Below are positions 1-5,109 of a stretch of 10,336 nucleotides of DNA, piece by piece. Source of the DNA: Rhodoferax sp. UBA6134 (lineage in GTDB: Bacteria > Pseudomonadota > Gammaproteobacteria > Burkholderiales > Burkholderiaceae_C). The stretch lies in NCBI GenBank assembly GCA_002422455.1, contig DIVK01000020.1, positions 581-10,916 of the forward strand. The letters run 5' to 3'. The notes under the pieces are model-generated. The model saw nothing but the letters and a program-made list of their open reading frames with translations, was not told where the DNA came from and did not search any database. Made by a program: the position numbers and the translations under genes. Positions within the stretch are counted from its first letter, which is position 1, and every line of letters begins with the position of its first letter.

Positions 1-538
1 GGCGGCCCACACCGGCGTTGGCGCGTTCTTCCACCTGCTGGGTGGTCTGTTTGTGCTCGACGTAGTTCTGGGTGGCCACCTCTACCAGTTCGCGGTAGCG
101 CACCACGTCGATGTAGGCGCGCACGGCCTCCAGGGCCGCGGTTTCGGAGGCTTCGGCCAGTTCGTAGTAGCGGGTCAGTTTGGCGTAACCCAGCCGTTTG
201 GCCTCGCTGGGAGTGAACAGGCCGTCAAACAGCATCTGGTTGAGGGTCAGCTGCGCGGTGTTGAAGTTGTAGCGGCCAACGTTGCCGACCGTGGGTGATT
301 CCCGGTCTTCCCGGCCGGTGGAGGCCCGCAGGTCGAGCTGCGGGAAATAGCCGCCGCGCGCGACGTCGCGCTCGTTGCCGGCGGCCTTGAAGCCGTTCCA
401 GCGCGCCTGGACTTCGGGGTTGCTCACCACGGCCTTGCGCGCGGCTTTGACCAGCGGCTCGGGCAAACCCTGCGCCTGGGCGCCCAGATTGGTCAGCACG
501 GCCAGACTCGATAGCGTCAATTTTATTTTGTATAACAT
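1..538 (-). CDS. TolC-family outer membrane efflux/secretion channel, N-terminal part (runs off left edge)
   Basis: This is the N-terminal 179 codons of a TolC-like outer-membrane protein, the exit duct of type I secretion systems or RND/MFS efflux pumps. The ATG at 538 is preceded by AGGGA about 8 nt upstream. The product begins with a signal peptide (MLYKIKLTLSS..., likely cut after AQA, residues 20-22). The mature part shows typical TolC features: LVKAARKAVVSNPEVQA near residue 30, a YFPQLDL stretch, QLTLNQMLFDG, a helical segment rich in Ala/Glu, and a RANAGVGR motif at the window edge. QMLFDG and ANAGVGR resemble the type I secretion subgroup, but the partner membrane-fusion and ABC proteins would lie outside the window, so efflux remains possible. 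The gene is divergent from the GAF-PP2C phosphatase gene. An ATG 7 nt further upstream (at 545) is in another frame and gives no recognisable protein. Confidence 0.88.
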   Translation of the reverse strand, partial: MLYKIKLTLSSLAVLTNLGAQAQGLPEPLVKAARKAVVSNPEVQARWNGFKAAGNERDVARGGYFPQLDLRASTGREDRESPTVGNVGRYNFNTAQLTLNQMLFDGLFTPSEAKRLGYAKLTRYYELAEASETAALEAVRAYIDVVRYRELVEVATQNYVEHKQTTQQVEERANAGVGR

Positions 539-554
539 GAAACATCCCTGAAAA

Positions 555-570
555 CGCACGGTTCTGTGCG
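555..570 (-). repeat. Small hairpin in the tolC-family leader
   Basis: A perfect 5-bp inverted repeat, CGCAC/GTGCG around a six-base loop (AGAACC on the minus strand), is followed by TTTTC. It falls at or just after the predicted start of the tolC-family transcript. It could be a weak attenuator or a 5' stabilising stem. The short stem means it could also be chance. Confidence 0.35.
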
Positions 571-574
571 GCAG

Positions 575-603
575 ATTGTTACATTTAATCTCAAATTTGT
601 CAG
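575..603 (-). promoter_or_regulatory. Predicted sigma-70 promoter of the tolC-family gene
   Basis: On the minus strand, CTGACA (598-603, 5/6 to the -35 consensus) is followed by a 17-bp spacer and AACAAT (575-580, 4/6 to the -10 consensus). Transcription would start near 568, giving a leader of about 30 nt. The surrounding 575-610 stretch is clearly more AT-rich than its neighbours, as expected for a promoter. Confidence 0.5.
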
Positions 604-800
604 AAAATTTTGCGATGACGCCGCGTCGCGCACGAGCGCCGTCACACTGGCCTTTTGAATGGCGAGCACCTGGATGCAAGGCCTGACGCCTGGCTTGATG
701 AGTCTTTTGACCGGGCGCTGGGCGGCGTGGGGAGACGGAAATCCTGGCCATAAAAGGCCGCGATGTACCATGCAACGATGCTGCACAGAAGGAAAACAAA
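604..800. other. Intergenic region upstream of the GAF-PP2C gene, no clear gene
   Basis: About 200 bp lie between the tolC-family promoter and the phosphatase start. I see no convincing coding frame and no good sigma-70 pair for the rightward gene. A TTGACC at 707-712 has no -10 at the right distance. A short inverted repeat, GGCC-ATAAAA-GGCC, sits at 746-759. The promoter of the phosphatase gene probably lies here but cannot be assigned. Confidence 0.4.
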
Positions 801-2069
801 TTGAATCACAGGGCGAGACTCGCGCACGAGGAGGTGGAAGAGTTGCTGGTCGTCACGCGGGACCTTGCAGCGCCCTTTGACATTTCGACCATGCTGGAGA
901 AGGTTGCCGCCGTGGCGCGCCGTCTCCTTCATGCTGAACGCTGTTCAGTCTGGCTGCACGATCGCCAGCGCGATGAACTGGTGATGGAAATTGCCAGCGA
1001 CATTCTCCAGGTGCGTATTCCCGTCACAAAAGGCCTGGCGGGAGCTTGCGCTGTGAGCCGGGCTCTGATCAATGTGCCCGACTGCTACGCTGACCCGCGT
1101 TTTGATGCCTCGACTGACCGCCGCTCCGGATTTCATACGCGCTGCAGCCTGACCCTGCCCCTGATCGATCATCAGGGGACGCTGGTCGGTGTCATGCAAC
1201 TGCTCAACAAGAACCAGGGGGTGTTCGATGCAGGCGATGAAGCTCTGGCCGAGGCCCTGGCGGCGCAATGCGCTGTGGCGCTGGCGCGTGCCCGCATGAC
1301 CGGGGAGCTGATCGAGGCGGAGAAGCTGCGCCAGGAACTCGAGCTGGCCCGGGTGGTGCAAATGAGCACCCTGCCCCCGGCGCTGCCCGTGATCGACGGC
1401 TACGAGATGCATGCCACATTTTTGCCGGCGGCGGCGACCGGCGGCGATACTTATGACCTGACCCGGATGGGACAGGGGCTGCTGATCGTTCTGGCGGACG
1501 CGACGGGCCACGGCATTGCACCCGCGCTGTCTGTGCTGCAGATGCATGCCATGCTGCGAATGGCATTGCGTTTTGGCGCCGACCTTGAAACCGCGTTTCG
1601 CGAAGTCAACGATCAGTTGGCCGATACGTTGCCGGACGGGCACTTTGTTTCAGCGTTCATCGGCTTGCTGGACGCCGATGCACACCAGGTGCGCTTCCTG
1701 AGCGGGGGGCAGGGGCCAATTTTGCATTTCCGGGCGGCGTCTGACGACGTGGTGACATACAAGGCCACCAGTTTTCCCATGGGGGCCATGCCGATCATCG
1801 CCCTGCGTGCGGCCATCACAATCGACTTGGCGCCGGGTGACTTGCTGGTATTGCTGACGGATGGCATTTACGAGTACGAAAACCCCGCTGGCACCCAGTT
1901 TGGCAGTGCCCGGGTGGAGCAGGTATTAAAACGGCATCACGAAGCGCCGGCGCTCGAACTGTCATCCCGTCTTCTGGGCGCGGTGCAAGATTTTGCCGGT
2001 GGTGCGTCGCAGGAAGACGACATCACCATGGTGATCCTGAAACGAGAAGCTCCCGCACAAGATGTCTGA
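801..2069 (+). CDS. GAF domain / PP2C (SpoIIE-type) serine phosphatase, RsbU-like
   Basis: A cytoplasmic 422-aa protein phosphatase that in this family dephosphorylates a STAS anti-anti-sigma protein, here most likely the product of the next gene. The TTG start at 801 follows AGAAGGA at 788-794. Residues about 22-165 form a GAF sensor domain (ending VMQLLNKNQGVFDAGDE). A short coiled coil at 172-190 leads into the SpoIIE/PP2C domain. The metal-binding motifs are intact: GGDTYD (214-219), DATGHG (233-238), SGGQGP (301-306), LLTDG (351-355) and QEDD (404-407), so it should be active. There is no receiver domain and no membrane segment, so a small ligand or redox signal through GAF is the likely input, but its nature cannot be read. 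The stop codon is directly followed by a Pho-box promoter for the downstream genes. Confidence 0.92.
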   Translation: MNHRARLAHEEVEELLVVTRDLAAPFDISTMLEKVAAVARRLLHAERCSVWLHDRQRDELVMEIASDILQVRIPVTKGLAGACAVSRALINVPDCYADPRFDASTDRRSGFHTRCSLTLPLIDHQGTLVGVMQLLNKNQGVFDAGDEALAEALAAQCAVALARARMTGELIEAEKLRQELELARVVQMSTLPPALPVIDGYEMHATFLPAAATGGDTYDLTRMGQGLLIVLADATGHGIAPALSVLQMHAMLRMALRFGADLETAFREVNDQLADTLPDGHFVSAFIGLLDADAHQVRFLSGGQGPILHFRAASDDVVTYKATSFPMGAMPIIALRAAITIDLAPGDLLVLLTDGIYEYENPAGTQFGSARVEQVLKRHHEAPALELSSRLLGAVQDFAGGASQEDDITMVILKREAPAQDV

Positions 2070-2070
2070 T

Positions 2071-2104
2071 CTGTCACATATTTGTCATGAGGTTGTAATA
2101 GCAT
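2071..2104 (+). promoter_or_regulatory. Pho-box promoter (predicted PhoB site) for the STAS/ATPase pair
   Basis: Three 7-mers in direct repeat with 11-bp spacing are seen: CTGTCAC (2071-2077), TTGTCAT (2082-2088) and TTGTAAT (2093-2099). They match the PhoB recognition pattern of 7-bp repeats separated by 4 bp. Exactly 10 nt after the second repeat is TAGCAT (2099-2104, 4/6 to the -10 consensus), the spacing found in classical PhoB-activated promoters where the box replaces the -35. Start of transcription would be near 2111. The site begins 1 nt after the phosphatase stop codon. Confidence 0.6.
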
Positions 2105-2133
2105 GATTCGCGGCAGTGGGCGCGAATCATGCT
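2100..2133. repeat. Perfect 13-bp inverted repeat between phosphatase and STAS genes
   Basis: Arms AGCATGATTCGCG (2100-2112) and CGCGAATCATGCT (2121-2133) are perfectly complementary around an 8-nt loop. No U-tract follows on either strand, so it is not a classical intrinsic terminator. It overlaps the predicted -10 of the Pho-box promoter. In a read-through mRNA from the phosphatase gene it would form a strong stem ahead of the STAS gene. It may be an operator, an mRNA-processing/stabilising stem or a Rho-type stop. Confidence 0.75.
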
Positions 2134-2176
2134 CGCTGCCGGGCATTAACGCCTGCGTTTACACCGGAGAAAATTC

Positions 2177-2521
2177 ATGGAAATGGAAGTGACGAAACTT
2201 GACGGCGAGTTGACTTGCGCGCGTTTGCTGGGGCGGCTTGATGCTCCCGGCGCCGATCGCATCGGCATTCGTTTCACCGCGGGCGTGGTGGCCCCCGGAA
2301 AAAATGTAATGGTCGACCTCTCGGGCGTGAACTTTGTCGCCTCCATGGGCATTCGCCTTCTGATTTCCAGCGCGCGTGCGCTCAGTGCAAAGGGAGCGAC
2401 CATGGTGCTTTTCGGCGCGACCGAGCTGGTTCAAAACGTGTTCGAGCAGTGTGCGCTGGATCAGATCATTCCGATTGTCGCCACCGAGCAGCATGCAATT
2501 GAGCGACTCGCCCGTCAGTAG
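2177..2521 (+). CDS. STAS-domain anti-anti-sigma factor, RsbV/SpoIIAA-like
   Basis: A 114-aa single-domain STAS protein, the phosphorylation-controlled switch partner of an RsbW-type kinase. Start ATG 2177 has GGAGA at 2166-2170. The family core DLSGVNFVASMGIRLL spans residues 47-62. Ser56 aligns with the phosphorylated serine of SpoIIAA/RsbV. The usual DSSG around it is ASMG here: the acidic residue before the serine and the second serine are both changed. In the known mechanism the unphosphorylated form binds the kinase and frees its target, and the phosphatase regenerates this form. The kinase-like gene follows with only one base between stop and start, so the two are surely co-transcribed and probably translationally coupled. 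Confidence 0.9.
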   Translation: MEMEVTKLDGELTCARLLGRLDAPGADRIGIRFTAGVVAPGKNVMVDLSGVNFVASMGIRLLISSARALSAKGATMVLFGATELVQNVFEQCALDQIIPIVATEQHAIERLARQ

Positions 2522-2522
2522 C

Positions 2523-2933
2523 ATGCGGCTGCAGCTGAAGCTGGTGAACAACCAGCAGGCACTGGAGCCCGCCCGTCGGGCCGTGCTTGATTTTCTGGCT
2601 GCACAAGCACCGCGCCCATTTGACATCTACAAGGTCGAGTTGATTCTGGAAGAATCGCTCATGAACATCATCTGGCACGCGTTCGAGGACCAGGGACCAC
2701 ACCAGATTGACCTGACCATCGAGCTGGAGCCCGACGGGATCGTGATGCAATTTGGCGATGATGGCATCGAGTTCAACCCCCTGCTGGCACCAGCCCCTGT
2801 CATGCCGTCATCCATCGACATTGCGGTGCCCGGTGGTCTGGGGCTGATGCTGGTCCGGAAGTTCGCCCAGTCAATGAGCTATGAACGCACGGACGGGCGC
2901 AATTGCCTGCGGATCAGGATCGCCACGACCTGA
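2523..2933 (+). CDS. HATPase-domain serine kinase / anti-sigma factor, RsbW/SpoIIAB-like
   Basis: A 136-aa GHKL ATPase of the anti-sigma-factor kinase type, expected to phosphorylate the STAS protein encoded just upstream and to sequester a target. The N-box is EESLMNIIWHAF (residues 43-54, Asn48, His52), the G1 box is GDDGIEFNP (78-86) and the G2 box is GGLGL (104-108). The domain therefore looks complete for ATP/Mg binding. The ATG at 2523 lies one base after the STAS stop and has no good ribosome-binding site, which suggests translational coupling. An ATG at 2493 would add 10 residues and overlap the STAS gene. I prefer 2523 because the family usually begins a few residues before the first strand (RLQLKL). 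No sigma-factor gene is adjacent, so the target is unknown and could be a non-sigma partner. Confidence 0.85.
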   Translation: MRLQLKLVNNQQALEPARRAVLDFLAAQAPRPFDIYKVELILEESLMNIIWHAFEDQGPHQIDLTIELEPDGIVMQFGDDGIEFNPLLAPAPVMPSSIDIAVPGGLGLMLVRKFAQSMSYERTDGRNCLRIRIATT

Positions 2934-2947
2934 CGGGAGCCCCAGGT

Positions 2948-2968
2948 GCCCGGCGGCACCCGCCGGGC
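2948..2968. terminator. Bidirectional hairpin between convergent genes
   Basis: GCCCGGCGG (2948-2956), loop CAC, CCGCCGGGC (2960-2968): a perfect 9-bp all-GC stem in the 37-bp gap between the convergent anti-sigma kinase and FecR genes. There is no U-tract on either side, so termination efficiency is uncertain, but its position fits a shared terminator. Confidence 0.6.
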
Positions 2969-2970
2969 GA

Positions 2971-3450
2971 TCAATGAGGCGACGCCGATGAAGGCTCATC
3001 CACATTGACCAGGAACTGGGTGCCGCGCACGCCGATGGTGCCCGTCGGCGTCCTGACCGAGACCGCATCGGGCTTGAGCTTGGCGATCACACCGGAGACG
3101 TAATTCAGGCTGCCCTTGTCCAGCCGCGCTCCCAGTTTGAGCTTGCCCTGCGCGGGCGCAAAAAGGTACTCATCGACTGTCAATTCAGTATCGGGGCCGA
3201 ACGACATCACGGTGTTGTCCCGGAAGGTCACACCCAGGGTGGCCGCCTTGCCGGTTTTGAGCTGGCTGCCCAGCAACACGGCTGTACCCACCTGCGCCCT
3301 GACGCGCTGCCCCGCTGTGATAACCCAGGATTCGCCGGTCACGGTTTTGACCAACCCGACGGTCTCCACCTCGGCATGCACCCCGGCAAACGACCACCCA
3401 AGCATCAAAATAATTCCGGTTTTCAGGAACGTTCGCGTTGTGAATTTCAT
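2971..3450 (-). CDS. Secreted FecR-domain protein
   Basis: A 159-aa exported protein. The ATG at 3450 is preceded by GGGAGGGAAAAG, a strong ribosome-binding site; in-frame codons upstream to 3504 are non-coding leader. Residues 1-26 are a signal peptide (KFTTRTFLK basic end, ILMLGWSFAG core, cut after VHA). The FecR fold follows: GTAVLLGSQLKTG (55-67), AATLGVTFRDNTVMSFGPDTEL (69-90), KGSLNYVSGVI (112-122) and the diagnostic VRTPTGTIGVRGTQF (132-146). There is no transmembrane anchor, no FecI-type sigma gene and no TonB receptor nearby, so this is the stand-alone periplasmic FecR-domain kind rather than an iron-signalling anti-sigma factor. Its ligand or partner is unknown. Such proteins often sit beside other envelope or cyclic-nucleotide signalling genes. 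Confidence 0.88.
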   Translation of the reverse strand: MKFTTRTFLKTGIILMLGWSFAGVHAEVETVGLVKTVTGESWVITAGQRVRAQVGTAVLLGSQLKTGKAATLGVTFRDNTVMSFGPDTELTVDEYLFAPAQGKLKLGARLDKGSLNYVSGVIAKLKPDAVSVRTPTGTIGVRGTQFLVNVDEPSSASPH

Positions 3451-3474
3451 CTTCTTTTCCCTCCCTAATGGCTC

Positions 3475-3504
3475 ATTCTCGTTGATCCGTTTCCGTTTTG
3501 TCAA
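3475..3504 (-). promoter_or_regulatory. Predicted sigma-70 promoter of the FecR-domain gene
   Basis: On the minus strand TTGACA (3499-3504, perfect -35) is followed by an 18-bp spacer and GAGAAT (3475-3480, 4/6 to the -10 consensus). Transcription would start near 3468, leaving a leader of under 20 nt that still contains the ribosome-binding site. The -35 shares bases with the U-tract of the preceding terminator. Confidence 0.45.
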
Positions 3505-3534
3505 AAAACTGGCGGCTCGGAATACCGGCTCCGC
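3503..3534 (-). terminator. Probable intrinsic terminator of the HD-protein gene
   Basis: Read on the minus strand, 3534-3512 can fold as a GC-rich stem (GCG, GC and CGG paired with CCG, GC and CGC around a TATT loop, with small bulges). It is followed 3 nt later by a run of six T (3508-3503). It lies 22 nt after the HD-protein stop codon. The bulged stem lowers confidence. Confidence 0.45.
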
Positions 3535-3555
3535 ACGAAAAAGCGCAGATACAAA

Positions 3556-4953
3556 CTATCCTTGAGGCCGGTCATCGCTGGCGTACAGACTGCTTTCCAG
3601 GGCCAGCAGGGCCGCGCTGCGGGACACGGCATTTTTTTCGCACGCGCGGATGATGGCGCGCACCACGCCGCAGTCCAGGGCCAGCAGGAATGCACGAGGT
3701 GACAAATTTCCCTCAAAAAGTTGCTCCGCTTGTTGCAACGCAAGCCGGATGCCGTCCCGTCCCATGGAGCGATACACAAATGCCGCCAACGACGAAGCGC
3801 CCCGGTTGTTGCGTGATCCTGGGGCACACCCCATCTCAAGCACCCCGAGCAAACCGGTGTCGCAATGTGGGCCCGATGGCGGCACCGACCGGAAGTCGGC
3901 TGCTGGCTCCAGCCTGCCGGGGACACGGGTGGTTTCACCGAGAAACATGGCGATGGGAGCATCGCTCCCCGTGCTCAGTGCCAGGGCTTCGATGATGGCG
4001 ACAGACGCAAGCATGACGTCAAGATAATCGCACGAAAACTTGACGTTTCGTGCGGCTGTTTCGCCCCGGATCAAACGCGTCCCGGCATCGGGATAGCCAT
4101 CGTAGTGCTGAAAAATAAAGGCGGGACTGAGGTTACTCAAAAAACCGCTCATGCGCAACAAGGCGCCCCGATACTCCTGCACCGAATAAACGCCGGTCGC
4201 CATCAATGGCACATTCGACTCTTCAATCAGCAGCAAGGTGTTGGACAAACACAGCCCGGGGTCGGCCTCCGTGATGCCGGCAACGTCCCGATTGGCAAGC
4301 ACTACCGCATCCGTGACCACCGTCTTGACGAAGGCCGACAGATCCGGGACAGAAAGAGAATGCCCGGCCTGCAACTTCGCGCCTTGCCTTTGCACGCGCA
4401 AGGCAAGCTTGTCGGCCGCCGTCCGTCCGTTCGCATCCGGCACCCGGAAAAAAATGGTGGCCTCGATGCACGCAAGTACGGCAATCAACTGCTCTGCGCT
4501 CAGATGGCGCTGCAAAAGCCGGGCGGCCACGATCGCGCTCAGAAATTCATTCATGCCATTGTGCGGCAGCAAGGCCTGTCCTGGTTCGTAGCCGAACAGG
4601 TCCGCACACAAGGCGGTGGTGGTGTCCCCGGGCCTGATGTTCTGAAGCAGCAAGACACCATGTTCCGTGCGCGTGACGTCTGCCAGCAGGGGCGCCACCC
4701 GGCGCGCAATCCCCCCATCGAGCTGGCAGTACACCACGTCGTGAAAGAGGGCTGCCAGAATCTGCACCGGATTCATCCCCTCGCACATGTCAAAAATATG
4801 CTCTGTTGTGTGGAAAGTCCGTGTTTTTCCGTCCAGCGAATGGTGAACCAGCAAGGCCAGTCGCTCGACCTCGGCCATTGGCACGTCCACCGCCAAGCCC
4901 TGAAATGCCTCGTTGAACCAAAGAATCACACGATTGATAGTTGCGATCGCCAC
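3556..4953 (-). CDS. Uncharacterised protein with N-terminal HD-phosphohydrolase-like motif
   Basis: A long protein of 465 aa from the GTG at 4953, which follows the ribosome-binding-like AAGTGGAG. A TTG at 4974 would add 7 residues but lacks such a site, and an in-frame stop lies 12 bases further upstream. Numbering from the TTG, the N-terminal part carries FHTTEHIFDM (54-63) and ILAALFHDVVY (72-82). This is the spaced H...H...HD pattern of metal-dependent HD phosphohydrolases. A TDAVVLANRD stretch at 221-230 could supply the distal Asp. The remaining roughly 240 residues have no domain I recognise and no signal peptide or membrane segment, so it is likely cytoplasmic. The substrate is unknown; nucleotide or cyclic-nucleotide hydrolysis is only a guess from the fold and the cyclic-di-GMP gene upstream. 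It lies between the GGDEF relic and the FecR gene. Confidence 0.75.
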   Translation of the reverse strand: MAIATINRVILWFNEAFQGLAVDVPMAEVERLALLVHHSLDGKTRTFHTTEHIFDMCEGMNPVQILAALFHDVVYCQLDGGIARRVAPLLADVTRTEHGVLLLQNIRPGDTTTALCADLFGYEPGQALLPHNGMNEFLSAIVAARLLQRHLSAEQLIAVLACIEATIFFRVPDANGRTAADKLALRVQRQGAKLQAGHSLSVPDLSAFVKTVVTDAVVLANRDVAGITEADPGLCLSNTLLLIEESNVPLMATGVYSVQEYRGALLRMSGFLSNLSPAFIFQHYDGYPDAGTRLIRGETAARNVKFSCDYLDVMLASVAIIEALALSTGSDAPIAMFLGETTRVPGRLEPAADFRSVPPSGPHCDTGLLGVLEMGCAPGSRNNRGASSLAAFVYRSMGRDGIRLALQQAEQLFEGNLSPRAFLLALDCGVVRAIIRACEKNAVSRSAALLALESSLYASDDRPQG

Positions 4954-4989
4954 GCTGAATTGCTCCACTTCCAAACAAGACGGTCAATT

Positions 4990-5002
4990 TGTCAGGATGA
5001 CA
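4990..5002. repeat. Short palindrome upstream of the HD-protein gene
   Basis: TGTCA-GGA-TGACA is a perfect 5-bp inverted repeat 37 bp upstream of the preferred start. It could be a protein-binding half-site pair, but its size allows chance occurrence. I see no good sigma-70 promoter in the 87-bp gap around it. Confidence 0.3.
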
Positions 5003-5061
5003 CGCGAACCCGGACATTGCTCCACAGGCGCCAGTTTACCCAGCATTGCGCGGGTTTGAAG

Positions 5062-5109
5062 TCAGCGCCCGCCCTGTTTGGCCTGGTACATGCGCTGGTC
5101 GGCCAGATC
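5062..5109 (-). pseudogene. Relic of a second GGDEF domain (C-terminal 15 codons)
   Basis: Directly after the GGDEF-EAL stop codon, in another frame, the minus strand encodes DLADQRMYQAKQGGR followed by TGA. This matches the invariant end of GGDEF domains (ADxxMYxAKxxGR) closely, and the match may extend upstream through TLV, overlapping the end of the EAL gene. There is no room for the rest of a GGDEF domain: the preceding sequence is the EAL C-terminus. It is not a copy of the intact GGDEF domain at the equivalent point, which reads RYADMAMYQAKEAGR. It therefore looks like the surviving end of a separate diguanylate cyclase gene removed by deletion or replacement. The match is short, but the residues are the most conserved of that segment. 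Confidence 0.65.

Noticed and set aside
2376..2522. 49-codon extension of the anti-sigma kinase overlapping the STAS gene
   Set aside because: The residues are an out-of-frame reading of the STAS gene with no homology to the kinase family; the ATG at 2523 fits family length.
3451..3504. 18-codon N-terminal extension of the FecR-domain protein
   Set aside because: It would bury the signal peptide behind a charged segment, while the ATG at 3450 has a strong GGGAGGG ribosome-binding site.
588..4995. Shared CTGACAAATT string upstream of the tolC-family gene and of the HD-protein gene as a common operator
   Set aside because: Only about 10 bases are shared, and in front of the HD gene it is too close to the start codon to act as a -35; likely chance.
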